Shown here one piece after another: positions 8,262 to 16,467 of a stretch of 50,485 bases of DNA. Origin of the DNA: JACMNW01 sp043721855 (GTDB lineage Bacteria > Pseudomonadota > Alphaproteobacteria > Rhodobacterales > Rhodobacteraceae). Position numbers and translations under genes: made by a program. Below the pieces are notes generated by a model that was given only the letters and a program-made list of their open reading frames with translations, was not told where the DNA came from and ran no database searches. The DNA is taken from contig JAYSPY010000116.1 of the NCBI GenBank assembly GCA_043721855.1, positions 1 through 50,485 of the forward strand, read 5' to 3'. Position 1 is the first letter of the stretch. Every line of letters begins with the position of its first letter.

Positions 8262-9240
8262 ATTTTCTTTACTATAAACCATTGGAATAATAATAATAAA
8301 CCGGGCTTTTTACAAAGTCATTGCGCGAAATTTCCGGTCCGTTAAGTGCCAGCTGTCGCGCATGTTCGCACGATGTGGATGGCCAATTTCGGCCTTGGCC
8401 CCCGAGATGACTATCCTTTGGCGCGGCTCTGCAGACCACCTTCGAAAGCGCGTCCTGTAGTGATACCGCACGACAAACGCGCAACCTGTCACCGGGGTAT
8501 CGCAGAACACAGCCAGCCCCGGCGCGGTGTCTTGTCAGGGGGGTAGGGCCGCTTCGTGTCAAAGGCTGGAGCGCGCCCTTACGCGGTAAGACCCGCAACT
8601 CCTGCAAAAGGTGTCCCGCTCCACGCGGTAAAGCGGCCTCGCGTGGTGCCAGTTGCGTGGCCGCACCGTCATTGCGGACTTGCACAGATGCTGATCCGGT
8701 GGCGCATGTGCAGGCCCTTCTTGTGCGGCCGGGCGGCGCATCTGACCTGCCGATCAGTAACGCCCCGATAGATCGCGCAGTGACGCCTGCGCCCACCATG
8801 CGCGCGCCGCTGCATGAGTGCTGAAAATATCAGGATTGATCAATCAAGGTGCAAAATTCCCGCTCAAGTCAGGAAATGAAAAACCCCCACACCACCACGG
8901 ACAACCTGATCCAATCTGTCGCCACGAAAGCCGCTGCCAGCCGACGCGGGCCGATGCACGGCGTGTCAAGATGAGTGGCGCGCAGGGATCCACGTAAACG
9001 GGCTGGCCGCCAACGGGGCCAATGGGGTTTTCACACGCTGCGCCCAGCCAATTGCCGTCAGATACCCGGTCCGCAGCGCATATTCCACAAACCAACCCTG
9101 CGATTACATCCGCTGTTGCGCCCCGATCAAGGCCCGCCTGATCACGCGGGCCGCGCAGCATAAAAGTTCTGTCAGCTTGCCAAAATCGCCAGTTATATTC
9201 TTGATTTAGCTGTATATTCTACCGAAAGACCGACTGACTT
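8262..9240. other. Gene-poor stretch downstream of tRNA-Ser
   Basis: About 980 bp without a gene I can support. A short AT-rich lead with an (AAT)n microsatellite lies at about 8287-8300. Open frames exist on both strands (for example minus 8310-8510, ending ...DSWHLTDRKFRAMTL), but none has a recognisable domain or a good start site. With the transposase relic on the other side of the tRNA, this is best read as decayed foreign DNA; I saw no repeat of the tRNA 3' end to mark an att site. Confidence 0.45.
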
Positions 9241-11154
9241 TCAATCCGCCTTTTTGCGCCCCGTCCCGCCCAGCGTGTGCAAAACCCGCGCCTCGATCTG
9301 TGTCGCGTTCATGCCCGCGACGGCATACATCGCCTCGGGGCTGGCTTGGTCGATGAAGGTATCGGGCAGCACCATGGACCGGAACTTTATCCCCCGGTCG
9401 AACACGCCTTCTTCGGCCAACAGTTGCGCCACATGGCTGCCAAAACCGCCAATCGCACCTTCTTCGATGGTCAGCAGGCATTCATGATTTCGCGCCAACG
9501 CCAAAATCAGATCGCGGTCCAGGGGCTTGGCAAACCGCGCATCCGCTACCGTGGGCGCAATCCCGCGCACCGCCAGCGCCTCGGCGGCAATCAGCACCTC
9601 AGATAGCCTTGTGCCAAAGCTTAAAATCGCCACGCGGGCACCCTCACGGACGATCCGCCCCTTGCCAATCTCCAGCGGAACACCGCGCACAGGCATTTCC
9701 ACCCCCGTGCCATCGCCGCGCGGAAACCGAAACGCAATCGGGCCGGCGTCATGTGCCACGGCGGTGGCAACCATATGCACCAGTTCTGCCTCATCCGCCG
9801 CCGCCATCACCACAAAGCCGGGAAGGTTGGCCAAAAACGCCACATCAAACGCGCCCGCATGCGTCGCCCCATCCGCCCCAACAAGGCCCGCGCGATCAAT
9901 CGCAAAGCGCACCGGCAGGCGCTGGATGGCCACATCGTGCACCACCTGATCATAGCCGCGCTGCAAAAACGTCGAATAAATCGTGCAAAACGGCTTCATG
10001 CCGCCCGCCGCCAGCCCCGCCGAAAACGTCACTGCATGTTGTTCGGCAATACCCACGTCAAAGCAGCGTTTCGGAAACCGTTCGGCAAACATCTTCAACC
10101 CGGTGCCATCCGGCATCGCCGCTGTAACCGCCACGATACGGTTATCCAATTCGGCCTGCGCGATCAGGCTTTGCGCAAACACCTTGGTATAACTCGGCGC
10201 GTTTGAAGCAGCTTTCGCCTGCGCGCCTGTCAAAACATCAAACTTGCCCGTCGCATGGCCCTTGTCACGCGCCGCTTCGGCAGGCGCATAGCCTTTGCCC
10301 TTTTTGGTAATCACATGGATCAGAATCGGCCCGGTCGCCCGTGCATATGCGGTGCGCAGAACGGGCAGCAACTGATCCAGATCGTGGCCATCAATTGGGC
10401 CGACGTAGGAAAAGCCCAACTCCTCAAACAAGGTGCCGCCGACGGTCATGCCCTTCAGCATTTCCTTCGCCCGCCGCGCGCCTTCCTGAAACGGTTCCGG
10501 CAGCAGACTGACCACACCCTTGGCGGCCGATTTCAATTCCTGAAACGGCGCGCCCGCATACAACCGCGACAGATACGACGACAGCGCCCCCACCGGTGGT
10601 GCGATGCTCATCTCATTGTCGTTCAGCACCACAAACAGCCGCTTTTTCAAATGCCCCGCATTGTTCATCGCTTCAAACGCCATGCCCGCCGACATCGCGC
10701 CATCACCGATTACCGCCACGCAATCCCCAACATCACCGCCCAGATCCCGCGCCGCAGCAAATCCTAGCGCAGCAGAAATCGAAGTCGAAGAATGCGCCGC
10801 GCCAAACGGGTCATATGCGCTTTCCGACCGCTTGGTGAAGCCGCTCAAACCGCCCTCCATCCGCAGTGTGCGAATACGTTCCCGCCGCCCGGTCAGGATT
10901 TTATGCGGATAACACTGATGCCCCACATCCCAGATGATCTTGTCACGCGGTGCCGCAAACACCGCATGCAGCGCCACCGTCAGTTCCACCACACCCAGAC
11001 CCGCACCCAAATGCCCGCCCGTCACCGACACTGCTGAAATCGTCTCGGCCCGAAGTTCATCCGCCAGATTGCGCAACTGTCTGTCGGTCAACCGCTTCAA
11101 ATCGGCAGGCAGCGATACCAGATCAAGCGTCGGTGTTTGTGGTCGGTCGGTCAT
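9241..11154 (-). CDS. dxs: 1-deoxy-D-xylulose-5-phosphate synthase
   Basis: Condenses pyruvate and glyceraldehyde 3-phosphate to DXP, the first step of the MEP isoprenoid pathway; cytosolic, thiamine-diphosphate dependent; 637 residues. Seen in order: GAHSSTSISAALG near residue 120, the ThDP/Mg motif GDGAMSAGMAFEAMNNAG near 150-167, and the transketolase-like DVGIAEQHAVTFSAGLA near 360-376 with the catalytic Glu. The start is the ATG at 11154 with GGGAG 6 nt upstream; a TTG at 11169 is less likely. It follows ispA by 15 bp, so precursor synthesis and prenyl elongation are co-transcribed. Confidence 0.97.
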   Translation of the reverse strand: MTDRPQTPTLDLVSLPADLKRLTDRQLRNLADELRAETISAVSVTGGHLGAGLGVVELTVALHAVFAAPRDKIIWDVGHQCYPHKILTGRRERIRTLRMEGGLSGFTKRSESAYDPFGAAHSSTSISAALGFAAARDLGGDVGDCVAVIGDGAMSAGMAFEAMNNAGHLKKRLFVVLNDNEMSIAPPVGALSSYLSRLYAGAPFQELKSAAKGVVSLLPEPFQEGARRAKEMLKGMTVGGTLFEELGFSYVGPIDGHDLDQLLPVLRTAYARATGPILIHVITKKGKGYAPAEAARDKGHATGKFDVLTGAQAKAASNAPSYTKVFAQSLIAQAELDNRIVAVTAAMPDGTGLKMFAERFPKRCFDVGIAEQHAVTFSAGLAAGGMKPFCTIYSTFLQRGYDQVVHDVAIQRLPVRFAIDRAGLVGADGATHAGAFDVAFLANLPGFVVMAAADEAELVHMVATAVAHDAGPIAFRFPRGDGTGVEMPVRGVPLEIGKGRIVREGARVAILSFGTRLSEVLIAAEALAVRGIAPTVADARFAKPLDRDLILALARNHECLLTIEEGAIGGFGSHVAQLLAEEGVFDRGIKFRSMVLPDTFIDQASPEAMYAVAGMNATQIEARVLHTLGGTGRKKAD

Positions 11155-11169
11155 CGCCGCTCCCGTCAA

Positions 11170-12039
11170 TCAGCTGTCCCGCGCAATAACGAACCGCGCC
11201 GCCGCAATCAAGTTTTCCGCCGCCGCACCGTAGGGCAACAGCGCGGCCTCTGCCTCGGCCACCAGATCCGCCGCCCGCAGTTTCGCACCGTCCAACCCCA
11301 GCAAAGACACGAACGTAGCCTTGCCCGCCGCCGCATCTTTGCCCAACCGCTTGCCCGCTTTGCCTGCGTCCCCGGTGACATCCAGAATGTCATCGGCAAT
11401 CTGAAACGCCAGCCCCAGCGCTGCCGCATAGCGCCCCAAAGGCCCGGTATCCGCCCCGGCAATCACCGCCCCCGCTTGCGCCGCCCAACCAAACAGCGCG
11501 CCGGTTTTGCCCGCCTGCAACGCCGTAATCTGCTCAAGGCTCAACGGCACCGCCGCCGTTTCCGCCGCAATATCCAAAGCCTGCCCCAGAACCATGCCTT
11601 CGGCCCCCGATGCCCGCGCCAGCCCTTGAACCAATGCCATCCGCACCTCGGCAGACCCCAAACCTTCGTCACACAGCAATTCAAACGCCAGCGTCTGCAA
11701 GGCATCGCCCGCCAGCACCGCTGTCGCCTCGTCCCATTTCACATGCACCGTAGGGTGGCCGCGCCGCAGATCATCATCATCCATGCAGGGCAAATCGTCA
11801 TGGATCAGGCTATAGGCATGCAAAGCCTCAATCGCCGCCGCCGCCGCCAAGGCCCGGCCCTCGGCCACCCCCAGCATCCGCGCCGATTCCAGCACCAGAA
11901 ACCCGCGCAATCGTTTGCCACCCTGCACCGCATAGCGCATCGCCCGCACCACTGGCAGATCAGCCTTACCCGCCAGAGCCACATCCAGCCGCGCCTGAAT
12001 CAGCCCGGCATCGCGCGCCAGAACGTCGGCAAAGCTCAC
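11170..12039 (-). CDS. ispA: Polyprenyl (farnesyl/geranylgeranyl) diphosphate synthase
   Basis: Head-to-tail prenyltransferase making farnesyl or longer diphosphates from IPP and DMAPP; 289 residues. The first aspartate-rich motif DDLPCMDDDDLRRG is near residues 84-97 and the second, QIADDILDVTGD, near 220-231. The start is GTG, overlapping the xseB stop (GTGA, 12036-12039). It sits between xseB and dxs, the usual order in many proteobacteria. Chain-length specificity (C15 or C20) is not certain from sequence. Confidence 0.93.
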   Translation of the reverse strand: MSFADVLARDAGLIQARLDVALAGKADLPVVRAMRYAVQGGKRLRGFLVLESARMLGVAEGRALAAAAAIEALHAYSLIHDDLPCMDDDDLRRGHPTVHVKWDEATAVLAGDALQTLAFELLCDEGLGSAEVRMALVQGLARASGAEGMVLGQALDIAAETAAVPLSLEQITALQAGKTGALFGWAAQAGAVIAGADTGPLGRYAAALGLAFQIADDILDVTGDAGKAGKRLGKDAAAGKATFVSLLGLDGAKLRAADLVAEAEAALLPYGAAAENLIAAARFVIARDS

Positions 12040-12275
12040 ATCCCCTCCACCGGGGTCACACCCACGGCGCGGCCCTCGGCTGACCGGATCAGTTCGACTT
12101 TTTCTTCCGCCTCGCGCAGCTTGCCCGCTGAGTGCGCCTTCAAAGCCGCCCCGCGTTCATAAAGGGCGATGCTTTGCTCCAACGGCACCTCGCCCTTTTC
12201 CAAGGCCGATACCACCTGCTCCAAGGCCAACATCGCTTCTTCAAAACTCATCTCACCGATCTTTTTATCGCTCAT
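12036..12275 (-). CDS. xseB: Exodeoxyribonuclease VII small subunit
   Basis: 79-residue small subunit of exonuclease VII, which degrades single-stranded DNA to short oligomers with the large subunit XseA (not in this window). The hallmark pattern MSFEEAMLALEQVVSALEKGEVPLEQSIALYERG occupies the N-terminal half and forms paired helices. The ATG overlaps the stop of the deacetylase gene (12272-12275), and the stop overlaps ispA. An in-frame extension upstream to 12317 exists but would overlap the deacetylase further and lacks family similarity. Confidence 0.93.
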   Translation of the reverse strand: MSDKKIGEMSFEEAMLALEQVVSALEKGEVPLEQSIALYERGAALKAHSAGKLREAEEKVELIRSAEGRAVGVTPVEGM

Positions 12276-13210
12276 CGGCCCCGCTCCGCCAAAATACCCA
12301 CATGCGCCGCAACGCAATCTTCCAAGGCATCAAGATCATATCCGCCCTCCAGTGTCGAGACGACCCGCCCTTTGGCCGATGCTTCCGCGACATCACAAAT
12401 ACGCGCCGTCAGCCAGGCGAAATCGTCTGCCGTCCAGCGCAATCCACCCAAAGGGTCATCCCTATGCGCATCAAACCCGGCGGATATCACAATCAACTCC
12501 GGCGCAAACTCGATCAGCCGAGGAAACACCTGCGCCTCATACAAGGCCCGCATCTGCGCCCCGCCAGACCCCGCAGCCAGTGGAATATTCACAATCTGCC
12601 CATGCGCGCCATTCTCACCCGGTGCCCCAGACCCCGGATAAAGCGGCATCTGGTGGCTGGAGATGAACAAACACCGCGCCTCATCCCACAGCAGATCTTG
12701 GGTGCCATTGCCGTGATGCACATCAAAATCCACCACCGCCACACGGGCCAACCCATGCACCTCCAACGCCCGCTTTGCCGCAATCGCCGCCGTGCCAAAT
12801 AGACAAAACCCCATCGCAGTTTCCCGTTCTGCATGGTGCCCCGGCGGTCGGCAGGCCACGAACGCATTGCACGCCTCACCCGCGATCACGGCATCCACGC
12901 CCGCGCAAACGCCACCCACCGCGCGCAAAGCGGCATCAAGCGACCCCGGCGAAAGATAGGTATCGCCGTCCATCTGCACAAAACCCGCCCCGGGCACTGC
13001 CGCCCGAACCCGCGCCAGATACCGCGCCGGATGGCAAAGCAGCACATCGGCATCATCGGCCATCGGAGCCTCTCGCCGCACCACGTCCAGCCCCACCAAC
13101 CCCCGCTCAACCGCCAATAGCCGCTCCACCCGCTCTGGGTGCCCGTCCGGCGTTACATGCCCCAAACAATCGTCATGCGAAAACACCAAGGTCGCCACGG
13201 TTTGCCTCAT
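12272..13210 (-). CDS. Histone deacetylase-superfamily (AcuC/acetylpolyamine amidohydrolase-like) protein
   Basis: Zinc-dependent deacetylase fold, 312 residues. In bacteria, members remove acetyl groups from polyamines, acetoin-related substrates or proteins; the substrate here is unknown. Motifs in order: HPERVERL near residue 24, PPGHHAERETAMGFC with the catalytic His pair near 125-140, the metal ligands DFDVHHGNGTQ near 170, GFDAHRDDPLG near 250, and GGYDL near the end. The ATG at 13210 lies at the end of a dispersed repeat (13220-13286). It begins the HDAC-xseB-ispA-dxs run, which is conserved in Rhodobacterales. Confidence 0.9.
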   Translation of the reverse strand: MRQTVATLVFSHDDCLGHVTPDGHPERVERLLAVERGLVGLDVVRREAPMADDADVLLCHPARYLARVRAAVPGAGFVQMDGDTYLSPGSLDAALRAVGGVCAGVDAVIAGEACNAFVACRPPGHHAERETAMGFCLFGTAAIAAKRALEVHGLARVAVVDFDVHHGNGTQDLLWDEARCLFISSHQMPLYPGSGAPGENGAHGQIVNIPLAAGSGGAQMRALYEAQVFPRLIEFAPELIVISAGFDAHRDDPLGGLRWTADDFAWLTARICDVAEASAKGRVVSTLEGGYDLDALEDCVAAHVGILAERGR

Positions 13211-13286
13211 TTTTCTGTTCAAAAATATCCTCGGGTGGGGTCGTCGGTTGGTGCGCCATCGGTTCGAGAACCGACCGGCGACGGGG
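13208..13286 (-). repeat. Dispersed intergenic repeat, copy 1
   Basis: Read on the minus strand, this element runs CCCCGTCGCCGGT, GGTTCTCGAACC (palindrome), ATGGCGCACCAACCG, ACCCGAGGATATTTTTG, then about 9 nt to the ATG of the deacetylase gene. It matches copy 2 (17957-18029) over about 65 bp with scattered substitutions. CGGT and ACCG arms allow a cruciform. A shorter relative (the GGATATTTTTG end only) is at 47461-47500. Confidence 0.8.
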
Positions 13287-13305
13287 AGGGCAGGCAGCCC
13301 TCCCC
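13283..13305 (-). terminator. Hairpin after petR
   Basis: Perfect 9-bp stem (GGGGAGGGC / GCCCTCCCC) with a 5-nt loop, 16 nt downstream of the petR stop on the minus strand. It lacks a U-run and abuts the dispersed repeat. It is a likely terminator or attenuator separating petPR from the deacetylase operon. Confidence 0.65.
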
Positions 13306-13321
13306 AATATCAGCCACAAAC

Positions 13322-14014
13322 TCAATCCGGCGCCAGCATATACCCCTCGCCGCGCACGGTTTGCAGATAGCGCGGCTGTTTCGGGTCCGCCTCGATCTTG
13401 CGCCGCAGCCTTGTGATCTGCACATCCACCGCGCGTTCTTGTGACGCATCCGCCCCCAGATCGCCCACCAAACGCTCCCGGCTGACCGCCGCCCCCGGTT
13501 GCGCCGAAAATATCCGCATCAACGCCGCCTCGGTCGCGGTCAACCGCACCGGATCAGTGCCACGCCACATCTCGCCCCGGTCCAGATCATAGCGCACCTC
13601 GCCCAAATGCAGCACCTTCGGCCCCGCATCCGGTTTCACCTGCGGCATCCGGCGCAGAATGGCGTTGATGCGCAAAAGCAATTCCTTCGGCTCAAACGGC
13701 TTGACCAGATAATCATCCGCCCCTGCCTCAAAGCCTTCAATCCGGTTCAACGCCTCGCCCTTGGCGGTCAGCAGCAAAATCGGCACCGTCATTTTCGCCC
13801 GCAAATCCCGCGTCAAGGCAATGCCGTCTTCCCCCGGCATCATCACATCCAGCACCAGCAGATCGAACTCCAGCCCCGCCAGCAACCGCCGCGCCTGCAA
13901 CGCATCGCGCGCAATCGTCACCAGAAACCCGTGGCGCATCAGAAATTTCTGCAAAAGCCCCCGAATGCGTTCATCATCATCAACAACCAGCAAATGCGCC
14001 TGTGGCTCGGTCAT
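13322..14014 (-). CDS. petR: OmpR-type response regulator PetR
   Basis: Two-component response regulator, 230 residues. The receiver domain has acidic residues VDDDE (11-15), the phospho-acceptor Asp56 in VLDVMMP, and Lys105 in LVKPF. A C-terminal winged-helix DNA-binding domain (trans_reg_C) ends in RRKIE...YLQTVRGEGYML. The ATG overlaps the petP stop (14011-14014). The PetP-PetR pair is known from Rhodobacter capsulatus, where petR lies upstream of the cytochrome bc1 genes and is needed for growth. Here the bc1 genes are not adjacent and no histidine kinase is seen. The symbol is assigned from the paired MarR neighbour and sequence type. Confidence 0.85.
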   Translation of the reverse strand: MTEPQAHLLVVDDDERIRGLLQKFLMRHGFLVTIARDALQARRLLAGLEFDLLVLDVMMPGEDGIALTRDLRAKMTVPILLLTAKGEALNRIEGFEAGADDYLVKPFEPKELLLRINAILRRMPQVKPDAGPKVLHLGEVRYDLDRGEMWRGTDPVRLTATEAALMRIFSAQPGAAVSRERLVGDLGADASQERAVDVQITRLRRKIEADPKQPRYLQTVRGEGYMLAPD

Positions 14015-14517
14015 ACGCCGCCCTCCTTCAGGGTTTGAAACTGCTTGCGCAATTCCGGGTCCATCATCGCCTCCAGCACTTGCCGAAACCCCTGCACCGC
14101 CGCTGGCCCCGCCGCGCGGTAGGCTGCCCGCATCCGCACCCGCTGTGCATCCGACAAAGACCGCTCCAGCACCAAACCTTTTGTCGTCAAATGCAAATGC
14201 CGCTCGCGCCTGTCGCGCTTGCCCACGCGCGCCTCTACAAGACCATCCTCTATCAAACTGCGCAACACCCGGTTCAGGCTTTGCTTGGTCACGCCGAGGA
14301 TCATCAGCAGATTGCTGACCGTGGTGGCCGGGCTGCGATGGATGAAATGAATGGCCCGGTGATGCGCGCGCCCGTAATCCATTCCTTCCAAAATCCTGTC
14401 CGGATCGGCCGTAAACCCGCGATAGGCGAAAAACATCGCCTCAATGCCCTTGCGCACCTGTTCATCGGTCAAAAACAACAGGCTTTCGCCACTGTCCTGC
14501 GCTGTCGTGTTGGCCAT
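14011..14517 (-). CDS. petP: MarR-family regulator PetP
   Basis: 168-residue winged-helix regulator. The helix-turn-helix region TTVSNLLMILGVTKQSLNRVLRSL is central, followed by the wing with the family signature DRRERHLHLT and a C-terminal dimerisation helix. Start ATG at 14517, preceded by GGGAG. It is the first gene of the petP-petR pair and is divergent from ilvE. The ligand is unknown; the partnership with PetR suggests a role in respiratory or photosynthetic gene control, by analogy with Rhodobacter capsulatus. Confidence 0.85.
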   Translation of the reverse strand: MANTTAQDSGESLLFLTDEQVRKGIEAMFFAYRGFTADPDRILEGMDYGRAHHRAIHFIHRSPATTVSNLLMILGVTKQSLNRVLRSLIEDGLVEARVGKRDRRERHLHLTTKGLVLERSLSDAQRVRMRAAYRAAGPAAVQGFRQVLEAMMDPELRKQFQTLKEGGV

Positions 14518-14558
14518 TCCACTCTCCCGAAGTCTCATCAGATTTTAGGACAGCCTTG

Positions 14559-14587
14559 TTGACTTTCCAAGAACAGACTGCTAGCAA
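14559..14587 (+). promoter_or_regulatory. Possible sigma-70 promoter of ilvE
   Basis: TTGACT (14559-14564) and TAGCAA (14582-14587) are separated by 17 bp in the petP/ilvE divergent region. The -35 is near consensus; the -10 is poor (3 of 6). It would give a 5' leader of about 75 nt before ilvE. Confidence 0.3.
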
Positions 14588-14669
14588 ATTCCCGATTTCG
14601 CGCAATATTATGTCCGAAGCGGACCTATCTGGCGCAACATTCGCAAATTTAGATGGGTTGGAGGATACA

Positions 14670-15536
14670 ATGGCAGGCTACGATGATCGCGATGGCTTTA
14701 TCTGGATGGATGGCAAATTGGTCGATTGGCGAAGCGCCAACGTGCATATCCTGACCCACGGCCTGCACTATGCGTCCTCGGTGTTTGAAGGCGAGCGGTG
14801 CTACAACGGCAAGATTTTCAAATCGGTCGAGCATTCCGAACGCCTGCGCAAATCGGGCGAATATCTGGACATGCCGCTGCCCTATTCGGTGGCGGAAATC
14901 GAGGCCGCGAAAGAGGCCACGCTCAAAGCCAACAACCTGACAGATGCCTATGTGCGTGCCATTGCCTGGCGCGGCGCTGGCGAAGACATGGGTGTTGCGT
15001 CCCTCAAAAACCCGATCCGCATGGCGGTGGCCGTCTGGACATGGGGCAATTATTACGGCGATGCCAAAATGAAGGGCGCGAAACTGGATATCGCAAAATG
15101 GAAACGCCCGTCGCCTGAAACCATCCCCCATGCCGCCAAGGCTGCAGGTCTTTACATGATCTGCACCATGTCAAAACATGCGGCCGAAGCGAAGGGATGC
15201 TCTGACGCCATGATGTTCGATTATCGCGGATATGTCGCCGAAGCGACGGGTGCAAATATCTTCTTCGTCAAGGACGGCGAAGTGCACACCCCGCTGCCAG
15301 ACGCCTTCCTGAACGGCATCACCAGACAGACCGTGATCGGCATGCTGCGCGAAAAAGGCATCAAGGTCCATGAACGCCACATCCTGCCCGCGGAACTCGA
15401 AGGATTTCAGCAATGCTGGCTCACCGGCACTGCCGCCGAGGTTACCCCGGTCGGCCAGATCGGCGACTATAATTTCGAGGTAGGCGCGCTGACGCAGCAA
15501 ATCTCAACCGATTACGAGAAAATGGTGCGCTCCTAA
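14670..15536 (+). CDS. ilvE: Branched-chain amino acid aminotransferase
   Basis: PLP-dependent class IV aminotransferase that transfers amino groups between glutamate and the keto acids of valine, leucine and isoleucine; 288 residues. The PLP lysine is Lys157 in TIPHAAKAAG. Other family marks are LTHGLHYASSVFEGER near residues 28-43, GYVAEATGANIFFVKDG, and the C-terminal TGTAAEVTPV. The ATG at 14670 has a GGAGG site 5 nt upstream; an upstream in-frame ATG at 14556 would add 38 unrelated residues. Monocistronic, ending in a hairpin at 15552-15576. Confidence 0.96.
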   Translation: MAGYDDRDGFIWMDGKLVDWRSANVHILTHGLHYASSVFEGERCYNGKIFKSVEHSERLRKSGEYLDMPLPYSVAEIEAAKEATLKANNLTDAYVRAIAWRGAGEDMGVASLKNPIRMAVAVWTWGNYYGDAKMKGAKLDIAKWKRPSPETIPHAAKAAGLYMICTMSKHAAEAKGCSDAMMFDYRGYVAEATGANIFFVKDGEVHTPLPDAFLNGITRQTVIGMLREKGIKVHERHILPAELEGFQQCWLTGTAAEVTPVGQIGDYNFEVGALTQQISTDYEKMVRS

Positions 15537-15551
15537 GCCTTGCAAAACCGT

Positions 15552-15576
15552 AGGGTGCGCAGTCTTCGCGCACCTT
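15552..15576. terminator. Hairpin after ilvE
   Basis: GGTGCGC and GCGCACC pair around a 7-nt loop (AGTCTTC), with outer A-T and G-T pairs. It lies 16 bp after the ilvE stop and could serve both strands. A T-rich TTACTT follows. The AGGGTGCGC/GCGCACC form resembles short REP-like hairpins. Confidence 0.65.
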
Positions 15577-15590
15577 ACTTGGGTCTGACC

Positions 15591-15758
15591 CTAGGCCAGT
15601 CGCCCCCGCGCAATCCGGCAAAACTGCACAACCCGCGCAGTCCCTGCCTTCGCCTCACTCCGGTGCCAAGTGGCCCGCGCCGCGCGCGCAATCGCCATAA
15701 AATGCAGCATACGCCCGGAGTTTGACACATCGCGATGATCCATCAGATGCTTGCCCAT
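15591..15758 (-). CDS. Possible small basic protein, 55 residues
   Basis: ATG at 15758 with a GGGGAAG ribosome site at good spacing opens a 55-codon frame ending in TAG. The product (MGKHLMDHRDVSNSGRML..., ending RIARGRLA) is strongly basic, without a signal peptide or membrane segment. I do not recognise the family. It is convergent with ilvE and sits between two isolated genes. An expressed small protein is plausible because of the ribosome site, but chance cannot be excluded. Confidence 0.35.
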   Translation of the reverse strand: MGKHLMDHRDVSNSGRMLHFMAIARAARATWHRSEAKAGTARVVQFCRIARGRLA

Positions 15759-15899
15759 CACTTCCCCTTTCGGTTGCAGATGCGCAAACATAGTCCCGAA
15801 TCGCGAAAGTACAAAGCAGCCGTTGGCGTAACGTCGCGGCATTCCGCCAGTTTCCGCCGCTGACCCCGATGCAAGACACCGCGTCGGGGTCGCGTTTGG

Positions 15900-16328
15900 T
15901 TACACCAGAGTCGTGACCACGTTCAGATTGCCCTTGATCGCGTTGGAATAGGGGCAAATGAAATGCCCGCGCTCCATGATCTTTTCAGCAACTGCGCGGT
16001 CAACTCCCGGCATAGAAACAGCCACCGATACGGTCAGGCCAAAGCCACCTTCCTCGCGCGCGCCCATCCCCACGCTGGATGTCACCGTTGCTTCTGCGGG
16101 CACCGTGCCCAACTTTTCGCTGGACGCAGCAAACCGCATGGCCCCCAGATAGCATGCGGCATAACCCACCGCGAACAACTGTTCCGGGTTGTTGCCAAGT
16201 CCGCTTCCGCCCATTTCCTTGGGCGGCGACAGCGAAACGGCCAAAGCGCCATCCAATGTGGCCGATTTCCCGTCACGCCCACCCCCAGATGCCTGCGCCT
16301 GCACTGCATAAACTACGCTCGAAGCCAT
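15900..16328 (-). CDS. ohr: Organic hydroperoxide resistance protein Ohr (OsmC/Ohr family)
   Basis: Thiol peroxidase that reduces organic and fatty-acid hydroperoxides, using lipoylated proteins as electron donors in known members; 142 residues, the normal length. The active-site pair is Cys59 (GYAACYLGAM) and Cys125 (HFICPYSNA), with Arg18 and Glu49 in the expected places, which separates Ohr from OsmC. It is divergent from ohrR across a 139-bp region holding two matching dyads, consistent with repression by OhrR. Confidence 0.95.
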   Translation of the reverse strand: MASSVVYAVQAQASGGGRDGKSATLDGALAVSLSPPKEMGGSGLGNNPEQLFAVGYAACYLGAMRFAASSEKLGTVPAEATVTSSVGMGAREEGGFGLTVSVAVSMPGVDRAVAEKIMERGHFICPYSNAIKGNLNVVTTLV

Positions 16329-16351
16329 TTTGCGATCCTTTGTATCTTTAA

Positions 16352-16362
16352 CGATTTTATCG
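16352..16362. promoter_or_regulatory. Candidate OhrR operator, ohr-proximal
   Basis: CGAT-TTT-ATCG is an 11-bp perfect inverted repeat about 24 bp from the ohr start. It shares the CGAT-N3-ATCG core with a second site at 16407-16417 near ohrR. The position between divergent genes and the shared core suggest binding of an OhrR dimer. Confidence 0.5.
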
Positions 16363-16405
16363 TGTGCGATGCAATAATGGCCTTTCCTGCCGAAGTCAAC
16401 GCCTT

Positions 16406-16418
16406 GCGATAAGATCGC
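16406..16418. promoter_or_regulatory. Candidate OhrR operator, ohrR-proximal
   Basis: GCGAT-AAG-ATCGC is a 13-bp perfect inverted repeat 50 bp upstream of the ohrR ATG, with the same CGAT-N3-ATCG core as the ohr-proximal dyad. Centre-to-centre distance is 55 bp. It would allow autoregulation of ohrR. Confidence 0.5.
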
Positions 16419-16467
16419 GCGCGATATAGAATGGCTTCACAGTTTCAAGCCAAATCGGACCACATCC

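Noticed and set aside
7665..8282. Minus-strand open frame of 205 codons
   Set aside because: It runs through the tRNA-Ser gene and antisense to the transposase relic, so it is a chance frame.
8172..9240. Integrated prophage or island at tRNA-Ser
   Set aside because: No integrase, phage gene or repeat of the tRNA 3' end is visible; only a decayed stretch can be claimed.
11137..12162. Plus-strand open frame of 341 codons
   Set aside because: Antisense to ispA and xseB; Arg/Gln/His-rich product with no domain.
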